A DNA stretch of 50,380 bases from Saprospiraceae bacterium. GTDB taxonomy: Bacteria > Bacteroidota > Bacteroidia > Chitinophagales > Saprospiraceae. Within the stretch, counting starts at the first letter, position 1; each line of letters begins with the position of its first letter. The position numbers and the translations under genes were made by a program. Positions 34,658-43,600 of the stretch are shown here, piece after piece. The stretch lies in NCBI GenBank assembly GCA_027488855.1, contig JAIYAV010000194.1, positions 1 through 50,380 of the forward strand. Reading direction: 5' to 3'. The notes below the pieces were generated by a model. The model saw only the letters and a program-made list of their open reading frames with translations. It had not been told where the DNA came from and did no database searches.

Positions 34658-35928
34658 TCCGCCAACTCAAAAAAGGCATCACCTATGCAGAGAGCCAGGA
34701 TGCTGATGCAAAGGTACGCGCTACTGTGGAAAGCATGTTGAAAGCGGTGTCCGAACGTGGGGACTCGGCTGTGCGGGAATACTCGGCCAATCTGGACAAA
34801 TGGTCGCCAGCAAGTTTCCGCTTGTCCCTCCCTGAAATTGAAAGCATCATCGCTGGTTTGCCACAACAAGTGATCGACGACATCACTTTTGCGCAAACTC
34901 AAATCCGCAATTTTGCCCAACATCAATTGGCTGCCCTCAAAGACATTGAAGTCGAAACCTTGCCTGGGGTATTCCTGGGCCACAAAAATATCCCTGTAAA
35001 CAGTGTAGGTTGTTACATTCCCGGAGGGCGCTACCCCATGGTAGCCTCGGCGCACATGAGTGTGTTGACCGCTAAGGTGGCAGGGGTAAAGCGGGTGATT
35101 GCCTGCACTCCGCCGATCAATGGAGCCATTCCCGCAGCAACCGTTGCCGCCATGCACATGGCTGGCGCGGATGAAATTTACCTGCTTGGTGGTGTACAAG
35201 CGGTGGCCATGATGGCACTGGGAACCGAAACGGTACAAAGTGTAGATATGCTCGTCGGCCCGGGCAATGCCTATGTGGCTGAGGCCAAACGGCAGCTCTA
35301 CGGCAAGGTTGGCATCGATCTTTTTGCTGGCCCAACCGAAACCCTCATCATCGCCGACGATACCTGCGATGTGGAAACCTGCGCGACCGACTTGCTGGGA
35401 CAAGCAGAACATGGGCCTACATCTCCCGCTATTTTGCTCACCACCAGTAAAAGTATTGCCGAAGGCATCGAAGCTGAAATCGAGCGTCAATTGGCAGTAT
35501 TGCCTACTGCCGATGTGGCCGGGGTAGCCTGGCGTGATTATGGGCAAGTTATACTGGTGGATACAGTGGATGAACTGGTGCAGGAAGCCGATCGTATTGC
35601 CAGCGAACACGTGCAGGTCATGACCGAAAACCCAAGGTACTTTTTGGAAAAAATGACCAATTACGGTGGTTTGTTCCTGGGTGAAAAGACAAACGTGGCT
35701 TACGGGGATAAGGTAATCGGCACCAACCACACCCTTCCAACCCGTGAAGCAGCGAAGTATACCGGAGGACTTTGGGTAGGCAAGTTTTTAAAAACCTGCA
35801 CTTATCAGGAGATTCGTACACCAGAGGCGAGTGCTTTGATTGGGGAATATTGTTCGAGGTTGTGCGCCATTGAGAACTTTGCCGGGCATCAGGCGCAGGC
35901 GGATTTGCGGGTGCGGAAGTACAAATAA
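34654..35928 (+). CDS. histidinol-dehydrogenase-family enzyme, probably catabolic
   Basis: 424 aa from the ATG at 34654 (ATGA overlap with the hydrolase gene). HisD-fold residues are kept: [30 protein letters not shown], Zn ligands Gln and His in [11 protein letters not shown], the acid/base pair in [11 protein letters not shown] and [13 protein letters not shown]. The last Zn-ligand His is in [14 protein letters not shown]. HisD performs a four-electron oxidation of an amino alcohol to a carboxylate with NAD. The surrounding genes are not for histidine, and relatives such as HpsN oxidise other alcohols, so the likely substrate is a primary alcohol from the pathway of this cluster. A true biosynthetic hisD cannot be excluded without a phylogeny. 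Confidence 0.82.
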   Translation: MIRQLKKGITYAESQDADAKVRATVESMLKAVSERGDSAVREYSANLDKWSPASFRLSLPEIESIIAGLPQQVIDDITFAQTQIRNFAQHQLAALKDIEVETLPGVFLGHKNIPVNSVGCYIPGGRYPMVASAHMSVLTAKVAGVKRVIACTPPINGAIPAATVAAMHMAGADEIYLLGGVQAVAMMALGTETVQSVDMLVGPGNAYVAEAKRQLYGKVGIDLFAGPTETLIIADDTCDVETCATDLLGQAEHGPTSPAILLTTSKSIAEGIEAEIERQLAVLPTADVAGVAWRDYGQVILVDTVDELVQEADRIASEHVQVMTENPRYFLEKMTNYGGLFLGEKTNVAYGDKVIGTNHTLPTREAAKYTGGLWVGKFLKTCTYQEIRTPEASALIGEYCSRLCAIENFAGHQAQADLRVRKYK

Positions 35929-35935
35929 ACGACGA

Positions 35936-36060
35936 GGTGTGAAAAAGTGGATTTTTTTGGCGGCTTCGCCGCTTGTTTTTTCACCATCTAAGACATCTAA
36001 GAGACACCTCAGGGGCATTGCTTTCTAAGATGTCCCTTAGATGTCTTAGATGGTTCAATT
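35936..36060. repeat. CTAAGATGT-arm palindrome, family B (copy 4, rearranged)
   Basis: ACCATCTAAGACATCTAAG (about 35982-36000) and CTTAGATGTCTTAGATGGT (about 36036-36054) are exact reverse complements, but in inside-out order relative to the other family B copies. Just upstream, GGCGGCTTCGCCGC between poly-T/A stretches looks like the loop of a second, truncated element. Two elements may have fused here. Confidence 0.85.
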
Positions 36061-36092
36061 ATAAATGCCTAATTGGACAAGTATTTTTGCAA

Positions 36093-36851
36093 ATGGATTT
36101 AACAGGAAAAACAGCATTGGTAAGCGGAGGTGCAGGCGGCATCGGTTCAGCCATTTGCCGTAAATTGGCAATGTGTGGGGCCCAGGTCATTGTCACCTAC
36201 AACAGCAATGCTGCCAAAGCCGAAGCCTTGTTGCAAAGCCTTCCCGGCCAGGGACATTCCTGTTTCCATGCGCCAAATACCGACGCTTCCAAACTGGCTG
36301 AACTGGCTCATTCGATCCAGGAAAAATACGGCAAACTGGACATTTTGGTCAACAACGCGGGCATCACCACTCCCGTAACCCATGCCGATTTGGATGGGCT
36401 CAGTGACGAGTGGATTGACCGCATTTTTCAAACCAATGTGCGGGGTTCCTTTGCCATGATTCGAGTGTGTAAAGACCTTTTATTGGAGGCAGCAAAAGAA
36501 AGCAACTCGTCCAGTTTGGTGGTAAACATCTCCTCGGTCGCTGCGGTAACGGGCATCGGCAGCAATGTGGCCTACTGTGCTTCCAAAGCAGCCATCGACA
36601 GCATGACCCGCTCTTTGGGGCGGGCGTTAGCACCCCAGATTCGGGTGGTTTCGGTATCTCCCGGCTGGGTACTTGGCGAATACAGCCAAAACATTGACCC
36701 AACTTACCTGAAAAAACAAGAAGAACTTACTCCACTAAACCGATTAGCCAATCCTGACGACGTTGCCAACGCGGTACTTGCCTTGGCGACCACCCTAAGC
36801 TTTACTACTGGTTCAATTATTCCGGTAGATGGAGGCAGGGTACTTGGATGA
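36093..36851 (+). CDS. short-chain dehydrogenase/reductase
   Basis: 252 aa from the ATG at 36093; the frame continues upstream through palindrome B4 to a TTG and is rejected. Classical SDR motifs: cofactor loop SGGAGGIGSAICR, LVNNAGITTP, catalytic serine in NISSVAAVTG, and Tyr-x-x-x-Lys in AYCASKAAIDS. The end SFTTGSIIPVDGGRVLG is the usual C-terminus. It is annotated in many genomes as 3-oxoacyl-ACP reductase, but the surroundings point to oxidation or reduction of an alcohol/ketone in the catabolic pathway. Next gene (monooxygenase) begins 28 bp later, probably in the same transcript. Confidence 0.88.
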   Translation: MDLTGKTALVSGGAGGIGSAICRKLAMCGAQVIVTYNSNAAKAEALLQSLPGQGHSCFHAPNTDASKLAELAHSIQEKYGKLDILVNNAGITTPVTHADLDGLSDEWIDRIFQTNVRGSFAMIRVCKDLLLEAAKESNSSSLVVNISSVAAVTGIGSNVAYCASKAAIDSMTRSLGRALAPQIRVVSVSPGWVLGEYSQNIDPTYLKKQEELTPLNRLANPDDVANAVLALATTLSFTTGSIIPVDGGRVLG

Positions 36852-36879
36852 TCAGTTAAAGTGTTCAAAATTCATACCT

Positions 36880-38019
36880 ATGTCAGCAGCAAAAAAAGTA
36901 CTCATCGTAGGCGGCGGAATTGGTGGACTTTCCGCAGGCATTGCCTTGCGCCGGGCCGGCATCGAGGCAGAAATTGTTGAATTACAGACGGAATTCAATG
37001 TATACGGCGTGGGCATCATCCAGCAAGCCAACGCCTTGCGCGCACTTGATGCGCTGGGTGTGGCCGATGAAGCCATGCGTAGAGGATCACCTTATGGCAA
37101 AGTCAAATTGTGTGCCCCGCATGGTTTTCAATTTGGCGAAACGGGCACTCCCCCCATTGGTCGTTTCCCCAGCCACAATGGCATTTCCCGGAAAATTTTG
37201 CACGATGTGCTCTATGAAGCTGCGCTGGAAAACGGCGTGGCATTCCGCATGGGCATCACCGTTGAACACATCGACAACCAACCTGATCAAGTTGTGGTTC
37301 AATTCACCGACGGCAGTTCTGGTACTTACGACTTATTGATCGGTGCCGACGGGGTCAACTCCAAAGTGCGGAGTTTGATTTTCGGACAATTTGCGCCCAA
37401 GTACATCAATGCCTCGGTGTGGCGCTACGCCTTCCCACGTCCGGCAGGCCTGGAAACGGGCTACATGTATTTTGGTAAAAAAACCAAATTGGGTTTGATC
37501 CCGATGACTGCGGATACCATCTACATGTTTGTGGTTTCTTCGGAAGGGGAAGACAATCCCTTCATTCCCGAAGAAGAATTGGTGCCTCGTTTAAAAGGCT
37601 ATTTGGAAGAATACAGTGCTCCGTTTGTACAAGAAGTTTTGCCCCAAATCACCGATCCCAAAGGGGTCATTTACCGCCCCCTGGAAACCTTGATGACGCC
37701 CGCCCCTTGGTACAAAGATCGGGTGGTTTTGATTGGGGATTCCGCCCACGCGACCATTCCACAGCTGGGTTCTGGCGCGGCATTGGCCATTGAGGATGCC
37801 GTGGTACTGGCAGAATTGTTGCAAAAAGAGAGTGCCATGGCCAGCGTATTGGAGCAATACATGGAGCGGCGGTACGAACGTTGCAAATTGGTGGTGGATG
37901 TGTCCAATACCCTCTCCGAATGGGAACAAATGGAATGGAAGGGGTTACCGCTGCCCGAGGGCGCCAACATGGGGGCTTTGATGGGCAAAACATTGATGGC
38001 CTTGACGCAACCGATTTGA
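36880..38019 (+). CDS. FAD-dependent aromatic monooxygenase
   Basis: 379 aa. A group A flavin monooxygenase (PHBH/salicylate-hydroxylase/HpxO type). The FAD dinucleotide fold is KVLIVGGGIGGLSAGIALRRAG at the N-terminus, with the conserved DG motif YDLLIGADGVNSKVR. The second FAD-binding GD motif is VVLIGDSAHATIPQLGSGAALAIEDA. There is no membrane or signal segment. It should hydroxylate an aromatic acid or phenol with NAD(P)H and O2, giving the dihydroxylated ring that the dioxygenase can open. The ATG at 36880 is chosen over upstream in-frame codons because it directly precedes the FAD fold. Confidence 0.9.
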   Translation: MSAAKKVLIVGGGIGGLSAGIALRRAGIEAEIVELQTEFNVYGVGIIQQANALRALDALGVADEAMRRGSPYGKVKLCAPHGFQFGETGTPPIGRFPSHNGISRKILHDVLYEAALENGVAFRMGITVEHIDNQPDQVVVQFTDGSSGTYDLLIGADGVNSKVRSLIFGQFAPKYINASVWRYAFPRPAGLETGYMYFGKKTKLGLIPMTADTIYMFVVSSEGEDNPFIPEEELVPRLKGYLEEYSAPFVQEVLPQITDPKGVIYRPLETLMTPAPWYKDRVVLIGDSAHATIPQLGSGAALAIEDAVVLAELLQKESAMASVLEQYMERRYERCKLVVDVSNTLSEWEQMEWKGLPLPEGANMGALMGKTLMALTQPI

Positions 38020-38080
38020 TTGATTTGAACCTACAAAAAATAATTAATTCTTGATACTTGCTAACGCCTTAAATGCTTAG

Positions 38081-38192
38081 TTTCTAAGGTGTTCTAAGGT
38101 GCCTAAGGTGGTTCAATTTAAAACGCTTTGGTGTTTCAAAATCATGTTAGATTTTTATTGAACCACCTTAGGCACCTTAGAACACCTTAGTT
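38081..38192. repeat. CTAAGGTG-arm palindrome, family B (copy 5)
   Basis: TTTCTAAGGTGTTCTAAGGT with GCCTAAGGTGGTTCAA on the left, TTGAACCACCTTAGGC and matching units on the right, nearly perfect over about 35 bp per arm. It separates the monooxygenase and FAH-family genes. Confidence 0.95.
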
Positions 38193-38246
38193 ATAACGCA
38201 TCTTCGATGCTCAGGAGTAAAAGGATTAATACATCCCTACAATCAC

Positions 38247-39158
38247 ATGAAACTTGTAACATTCAAAAATAAAAGCGGGCAAATCCGCAGTGGTTGGCTC
38301 AATGGCGACGGCGTAGTTGACATGCAGTTGGCCGATGCTCAGTTGCCCAGCGACATGCTCAGCTTCATTGACGAACACGAGCGTTTTTTTGCCCTGATTG
38401 AGGAAAAAGGCCTGAAAAACCTGGCCGCCCACTACCCTTTATCCGAAGTTCAACTCCTCGCTCCCCTACCCAACCCCCGCAGTTTTCGGGATTACATCGG
38501 GTTTGAGCAACACATGTTGAATGCTTCCAAGACTTTTGGCCACACGGTAGGCCAAGCCTGGTACGAAATGCCCATTTTTTACTTCACCAATCACCACGCC
38601 ATTTACGGCCCCAATGACGACATCAAACGCCCGGCCAAGGAAACCCGCCTTGACATTGAGTTGGAAATGGCGGTGATCATGGGCAAAAAAGGCAAAAACA
38701 TCAGCGCCGCCGAAGCAAATGACTACATCTTCGGGTACACTGTTTTTAACGACTGGACTGCCCGTGCCATCCAACGCCGCGAAATGGAAGTACCCCTTGG
38801 CCCGCACAAAGGCAAGGATTTTGCCAACGCCATTGGCCCATGCATTGTGACCAAAGACGAAATGGAGCAATACCGGGTGGACAATGATCGCTTCGATTTG
38901 GCCATGACTGCCCGCATCAATGGTGCAAGCATTTGTGAAGGCAACTACCAAACCGTGTACTGGACCTTCCCACAAATGATCGAACGCGCTTCCGAAAATG
39001 ATGTAACTTTATTACCGGGTGAAATCCTGGGCTCTGGCACCGTGGGTTGGGGCAGCTTGATTGAGAACAACTTTTCGGTGCATCGCCCGCTGGAACCCGG
39101 CGATGTGGTGGAATTGGAAATCCAGGGAATTGGAATTTTGCGTAACCAAGTGGTCTAA
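38247..39158 (+). CDS. fumarylacetoacetate hydrolase family protein
   Basis: 303 aa. The N-terminal part (1-70) is the small FAH cap; the C-terminal part is the catalytic beta-roll. Metal ligands are in DIELEMAVIMGKKG (E-x-E) and FNDWTARAIQRREM (Asp). Also present are GPHKGKDFANAIGPCIV and the closing LLPGEILGSGTVGWGS. Members act as FAA hydrolases, acylpyruvate hydrolases or 2-hydroxyhepta-2,4-dienedioate isomerases. In this cluster it probably handles the product of ring cleavage. Start ATG at 38247; the AraC-family regulator starts 3 bp after its stop, so the two are surely cotranscribed. Confidence 0.9.
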   Translation: MKLVTFKNKSGQIRSGWLNGDGVVDMQLADAQLPSDMLSFIDEHERFFALIEEKGLKNLAAHYPLSEVQLLAPLPNPRSFRDYIGFEQHMLNASKTFGHTVGQAWYEMPIFYFTNHHAIYGPNDDIKRPAKETRLDIELEMAVIMGKKGKNISAAEANDYIFGYTVFNDWTARAIQRREMEVPLGPHKGKDFANAIGPCIVTKDEMEQYRVDNDRFDLAMTARINGASICEGNYQTVYWTFPQMIERASENDVTLLPGEILGSGTVGWGSLIENNFSVHRPLEPGDVVELEIQGIGILRNQVV

Positions 39159-39161
39159 ACC

Positions 39162-40076
39162 ATGGTCAACAAAAACAAAGAATGGCAAGCGACTTTATTG
39201 GATCCAACGGCCTTGGGTAAATTCCTGAGTCCCGAGCAGGGTTGGGAGCAACAAATCCTGACCCCCTTGCACCCTTGGTTCCAAATCAACCGCATAGAGG
39301 TGTTTCGACCTTACCTCAAGTTCCCCTTGGCACCCCATCGCAAAACGGTATACGATTTTTTGTTCCTGACCGCTGGAAGTACTACCCGCAACAAAGGCAT
39401 TGACAACTACACCCTTGGTCCCAACACTTTTTTCTTTTTGCCCGCTTATCAAATTCTGACCAGCGAGGCCATGAGTGAAGATGTACAGGGGTATTATTGC
39501 CATTTTGATCCTGAGATTTTTAACAAAAAATTCATCCAAAGTGACTTATTCAACGAGTTCAACTTCTTGAAATACAATGGACATCCAATAGTAACGATCA
39601 GTGATGAAGCATTGCCCAAAGTTAAATACCTGCTGAATCGCCTGGGTGAGGAATACGGCACCGGGCGCAAAGAGTCCCTGGATTTGATTCGCTCCTACCT
39701 GCTCACCCTGTTTTATGAGTTGCGGCGTTTTAGTCAACATGAAGACATCAGCTCCAACGACTCAGCCGCACAACTGACCCAACGTTACAAAGAGGCGCTA
39801 CCCCAACAGGTCTACACTTTTCAAAAAGTATCCGATTTTGCCAAGTTTTTGAACGTATCCCCCAATTACCTCAACCGCTGCGTACAGCGCACCATGGGTA
39901 AATCCGCCCACGATTTATTGAATGAAACCATGCTGTTGGAGTCTAAGGCCTTGCTCAAACAATCGGCGCTCAGTATCAGTGAAATAGCCTATAAGGTGGG
40001 TAAAAAAGACCCCAGCGATTTCAGCCGGTTTTTTAAAGCACAAACGGGGATGACGCCCAAGGAGTACCGGGAGTAA
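39162..40076 (+). CDS. AraC-family transcriptional regulator
   Basis: 304 aa. The N-terminal half is a cupin-like sensing domain (for example KTVYDFLFLTAGSTTRNKG and YTLGPNTFFFLPAYQI). The C-terminal 100 residues are the double helix-turn-helix, with VSDFAKFLNVSPNYLNRCVQRTMGKSAHDLLNE and ALSISEIAYKVGKKDPSDFSRFFKAQTGMTPKEYRE. It is cotranscribed with the FAH-family gene and lies directly upstream of the TonB receptor gene. The three repeated bipartite sites at 32160, 40091 and 43505 are its probable operators, so it likely activates uptake, transport and catabolic genes, including its own operon, when it binds a pathway compound. Confidence 0.92.
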   Translation: MVNKNKEWQATLLDPTALGKFLSPEQGWEQQILTPLHPWFQINRIEVFRPYLKFPLAPHRKTVYDFLFLTAGSTTRNKGIDNYTLGPNTFFFLPAYQILTSEAMSEDVQGYYCHFDPEIFNKKFIQSDLFNEFNFLKYNGHPIVTISDEALPKVKYLLNRLGEEYGTGRKESLDLIRSYLLTLFYELRRFSQHEDISSNDSAAQLTQRYKEALPQQVYTFQKVSDFAKFLNVSPNYLNRCVQRTMGKSAHDLLNETMLLESKALLKQSALSISEIAYKVGKKDPSDFSRFFKAQTGMTPKEYRE

Positions 40077-40090
40077 GCCCATAGCCTTTA

Positions 40091-40130
40091 GGATTGATTT
40101 TGCCTATTCTTGACCTTTTTTTGCCTAACT
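40091..40130 (+). promoter_or_regulatory. candidate AraC-type operator, TonB receptor promoter
   Basis: GGATTGATTTTGC, 15 nt, TTTTGCCTAACT; the left half is identical to that at 32160. TTTTGCCTA occurs exactly twice here, at 40098 and 40119, 21 bp apart. A -7-like TAATTTTA lies at 40149-40156, 30 bp after the start of the right half. Confidence 0.75.
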
Positions 40131-40210
40131 CACCTTTTTACCATCAATTAATTTTACCTCAACGCATTTTGTAAAATTTTATATCGCAATTCTCTAACAG
40201 CACCCTTTTT

Positions 40211-43036
40211 ATGAACCTACATCAGACGAAAGCCTGGGCAGTAGCCACGCTTATTGCCCTTGGTATGTGCTTTGCCAACTTTAGCCTAAGTGGCCAAAGC
40301 ATCAGCGGAAAAGTAACCGATTCGAATAATGAGCCACTCATCGGCGCTTCGGTGCTCGTCAAAGGGACTACCCTAGGAACGGTTACCGACATCTCCGGCC
40401 AATTTACCCTCGACAATGTTCCTACTTCCAGCACCCTGGTCATCTCTTTTGTGGGTTTTGCCAGCAAAGAAATTGCTGCAGCCAACAATCTGGTCATTGT
40501 ACTGAATGAGGGGGGAGCCCTCGATGAGGTGGTGGTAACCGGGGTATTCGATGCCCGAACTAAAATGAATGCCTCTGTAGCGATTAGTTCGCTCAGCTCG
40601 AAACAACTGGAAAAAATGGTACCCAATAGTGCCATTGACGTCTTGAAAAACATGCCCGGAGTATACGTGAATACAGCTAGAGGTGAAGTGGGCAACTCAA
40701 TTTATACCCGTGGGCTCAACTATAGCGGTGGCTTTTTCTACGTTTCCATGCAGGAAGATGGTCTGCCCGTGATGGGTATTTCAGGTTTGGTCAACCCGGA
40801 TGGTTACCTTCGGGCGGATGCGACTATCCATCGAGTGGAAGCAGTACGGGGCGGCACCGCCTCTATTTTAGGCCCGAATGCTCCTGGAGGAATTTTTAAC
40901 TACGTTTCCAAAACGGGTGGCCAAACGTTTGAAGGCGAAATCCGTGCCCGCTTTGGTCTGGAAGGCGATGGCCAAAATCCTTACTACCGTGCCGACCTGA
41001 ACGTAGGTGGGCCCCTCAACAAAGCCAAAGATTTGACCTTCAACATTGGTGGCTTTTACCGCAATGCCGATGGCCCGAAATACCCCGGCTACACCCTGAG
41101 CTACGGCGGGCAGCTCAAAGCCAATTTGCTCAAAAAATACAAAACAGGTTCGCTAAAATTGTATGCCAAACTGCTGGATGACAATACCGCCCCCTTTGAA
41201 TTCACCCCAACGGTTGATTTTGAAAAGCCAAAACCCGCCGGTAGTTTCACCAATACCAGTTCCACCCTGGTGCAGTCCCAACAGTTCACCGTGCCTGGCT
41301 CGATCACCGCAGGAAAAACCCTGGAGTACGATACCCGTAAAGTGGGTGCTTACAATGAAGTGGCCGGAGGCCTACAATGGGAACAACGATTGGGATCAGG
41401 CTGGACCTTCAACAACAACCTCCGGGTTTCCAGCAAAGAGCACATCGCCCAAACGACCGCGGTAGTCTTTCCTTTCCGGGTGGATCAAATCGTTTTTTAC
41501 GGTGTGAGTGGCAACGTGGCTCGCTTCGGTACCTATGAATTTTACGATCCTAGTTCCAATAAAAGTTACGGCACGGTACAACAACTTCCTCCTACTGGTG
41601 CGGGGCAACCAATCCGTTTTATCCCCAACAATTTGAGCTTACCGGGTGGCAATGTGTTGCCCAATGCGCTGTTTTACAACCCAAATCCTTACAACGAAGT
41701 CAACTTTACCGACATCATCGACCAGGCTACTTTGAGCAAGAAGTTCAAAAACATGAGTTTCACTGCTGGGATGTATTACGCTTCAACCAAGGCAACTCGT
41801 GAAAACCTCATTCCAACTGCCCAGGGTTTTGCTACCGTGGAGGATCGCCCCAAAACGGTAGGCATTCGATACACCAACCTCGGCGGTCAAAAATTCGACC
41901 TAACCAACCCAACAGGTTTGGCCAATATCGGTGCCAGTGGTTTTTACACCAACGATGCCCGCATCAATCAGACCGCTTTTTTCCTGGGACACAACTGGGA
42001 AATCAGCAACAAATTGAACCTGGACTGGGGCTTGCGCTACGAGAACTTTGCCATCAACTCCACTTTCACCACGCCACGCCGCATCCTGCCGGATAGCCCA
42101 ACCGGGGCCGACGGCAATGCTGCTACTTTATACGACAACCGCCAGTGGACCATCAACCCGGAGCAAAGTTTTGAAAAAGACTTGCCGTCGGTTTCCTACT
42201 CCGTTGGGATGAATTACTTGGCCAACGAAAACTTCGCCGTCTATGGCCGTTACTCCCAGGGCCGCAAGTCGCCCGACCTGAGCTACTTCATGGACATTGC
42301 CAACCAGCAGCTGACTTCCAGCATTTCGGTAGAGGCGCAAAGTGTTCAAATGGCAGAATTGGGTTTCAAATTCAAGCAGGAGCGGTTTAATCTTTTCGTG
42401 ACACCGTTTTACACCTTGTTGAGCAATGTGCCCAACTTCCAGATTTTCCAAAATCCAGACGTGACCTACTATGCGCCGCCACGGGTTTATCAGAAAATTC
42501 GGACCATGGGCCTGGAACTGGAAGGCAATCTCGCCTTAAGCGACAACTTCAACATTAGGGGTGTAGCCACCTTCCAAAATTCAAATGCGCTGGAATTTTC
42601 GGTCTTCCTGGCCAACGCCAATGGCCCGCAGGATGACGTAAAAGTTTCCTACGATGGCAACAAAAACGACAACATTGGCACCATGCTGATGATCACACCA
42701 AGCTACAACAGTAAAAAATTCAGCGCTGCGCTCAACTACCAGTACATGGGCAAACGTTGGGCAAACGTGGGGAATGCTTTTCAATTGCCTGCTTTCAGTG
42801 CCCTTGATCTTAATTTGGGGTACAACTTTTCGGCCAAATTCCAACTGAGTGCCTCCGTCAACAACTTGGCAAACACCTATGGAATTATGAGTTGGGCAGC
42901 ACCAGGAGGTTTCCCTGCGGCATTGGATACTCAGGGCTTTACCACAAGCATGTTGGAAGGCAATCCAAACGCGGTGTATGCCACCCTGTCCATCATGCCC
43001 CGGGCTTATTTCTTGACGGCAACGTACAAGTTCTAA
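40211..43036 (+). CDS. TonB-dependent receptor
   Basis: 941 aa with a signal peptide (residues 1-29, ending SLSGQ). Residues about 30-110 are a CarboxypepD-like domain (ISGKVTDSNNEPLIGASVLVKGTTLGTVTD). Next are a short segment EVVVTG, the plug (about 120-240, with RGGTASILGPNAPGGIFNYVSKTGG) and a long barrel ending in the aromatic strand ATYKF. The plug resembles those of siderophore-type receptors more than SusC proteins, and there is no SusD. It should import the cluster's substrate, possibly a phenolic or catecholic compound, using TonB energy. A candidate AraC operator lies upstream; a hairpin terminator follows. Confidence 0.93.
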   Translation: MNLHQTKAWAVATLIALGMCFANFSLSGQSISGKVTDSNNEPLIGASVLVKGTTLGTVTDISGQFTLDNVPTSSTLVISFVGFASKEIAAANNLVIVLNEGGALDEVVVTGVFDARTKMNASVAISSLSSKQLEKMVPNSAIDVLKNMPGVYVNTARGEVGNSIYTRGLNYSGGFFYVSMQEDGLPVMGISGLVNPDGYLRADATIHRVEAVRGGTASILGPNAPGGIFNYVSKTGGQTFEGEIRARFGLEGDGQNPYYRADLNVGGPLNKAKDLTFNIGGFYRNADGPKYPGYTLSYGGQLKANLLKKYKTGSLKLYAKLLDDNTAPFEFTPTVDFEKPKPAGSFTNTSSTLVQSQQFTVPGSITAGKTLEYDTRKVGAYNEVAGGLQWEQRLGSGWTFNNNLRVSSKEHIAQTTAVVFPFRVDQIVFYGVSGNVARFGTYEFYDPSSNKSYGTVQQLPPTGAGQPIRFIPNNLSLPGGNVLPNALFYNPNPYNEVNFTDIIDQATLSKKFKNMSFTAGMYYASTKATRENLIPTAQGFATVEDRPKTVGIRYTNLGGQKFDLTNPTGLANIGASGFYTNDARINQTAFFLGHNWEISNKLNLDWGLRYENFAINSTFTTPRRILPDSPTGADGNAATLYDNRQWTINPEQSFEKDLPSVSYSVGMNYLANENFAVYGRYSQGRKSPDLSYFMDIANQQLTSSISVEAQSVQMAELGFKFKQERFNLFVTPFYTLLSNVPNFQIFQNPDVTYYAPPRVYQKIRTMGLELEGNLALSDNFNIRGVATFQNSNALEFSVFLANANGPQDDVKVSYDGNKNDNIGTMLMITPSYNSKKFSAALNYQYMGKRWANVGNAFQLPAFSALDLNLGYNFSAKFQLSASVNNLANTYGIMSWAAPGGFPAALDTQGFTTSMLEGNPNAVYATLSIMPRAYFLTATYKF

Positions 43037-43066
43037 ATTTCATACAATTCAATTTTTCTGCTAGAG

Positions 43067-43098
43067 AGAGAGGGGCGAATGTTCCTCTCTTTTTTTAT
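43067..43098 (+). terminator. rho-independent terminator after the TonB receptor gene
   Basis: AGAGAGG (43067-43073), loop, CCTCTCT (43084-43090), then a T-rich run. It separates the receptor gene from the Dabb gene. Confidence 0.8.
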
Positions 43099-43155
43099 TT
43101 TTGGGAAAAAGCTAAACTGTATAAAACCAAATCTGCTGCACATTAAACCAAAACA

Positions 43156-43458
43156 ATGCAAAAAAACATTCGACATTCGGTGATTTTCAAATTTAAGGAT
43201 GGGGTCAGTCCAAGTGATGAAACGGCGTTTTTTAATGCTGCCAAAGAACTGGCCAAAATTCAAGGTGTACAACATTTTGAACTATTGAAACAAACCAGTA
43301 AAAAGAACCCCTATGCCTATGGCATTTCCATGGAGTTCGCTACTCAAGTCTTATATGAGCAATACAATAATCATCCAGCCCATACCCAGTTTATCCAAAA
43401 CCACTGGTTGAAACAGGTTGCTGATTTTTTGGAAATAGATTATGAGGGAATGGAATAG
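43156..43458 (+). CDS. Dabb (stress-responsive A/B barrel) domain protein
   Basis: A 100-aa single-domain Dabb protein: IRHSVIFKFKDGVSPSDETAFFNAAKELAKI, then GVQHFELLKQTSKKNPYAYGISMEF and YNNHPAHTQFIQNHW. Members are dimeric ferredoxin-like alpha+beta barrels and often appear in catabolic clusters, sometimes as cyclases or decarboxylases; most are uncharacterised. It has its own possible -7 (TATTTTTG at 43096-43103, overlapping the terminator tail) and precedes the MFS gene. Confidence 0.87.
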   Translation: MQKNIRHSVIFKFKDGVSPSDETAFFNAAKELAKIQGVQHFELLKQTSKKNPYAYGISMEFATQVLYEQYNNHPAHTQFIQNHWLKQVADFLEIDYEGME

Positions 43459-43504
43459 CCACGAATCCTGAAGCAATGCAAAACCAGTAAGCAAATTAGG
43501 GCCA

Positions 43505-43544
43505 GGATTGAAATTGCATAGGTTTGGTAGCAAAATGGCTACCC
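43505..43544 (+). promoter_or_regulatory. candidate AraC-type operator, MFS promoter
   Basis: GGATTGAAATTGC, 15 nt, AAATGGCTACCC. The left half matches the other two sites at 11 of 13 positions, the right half matches 32188 at 9 to 10 of 12, and the spacing is the same. A -7-like TATTTTGA lies at 43563, 30 bp after the start of the right half. Confidence 0.65.
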
Positions 43545-43600
43545 TAACGGCATGAAAATGAGTATTTTGAGACCCTATCGGTTCCTTAAACATCACCTAC

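Noticed and set aside
34624-35730. A 368-codon open frame antisense to the HisD-like gene
   Set aside because: It is a shadow of the strong plus-strand gene, with no recognisable domain and a His/Gly-rich composition typical of reverse-frame reading.
36082-36089. TATTTTTG as promoter of the SDR gene
   Set aside because: It lies only 3 nt before the ATG, so transcription would start inside the gene.
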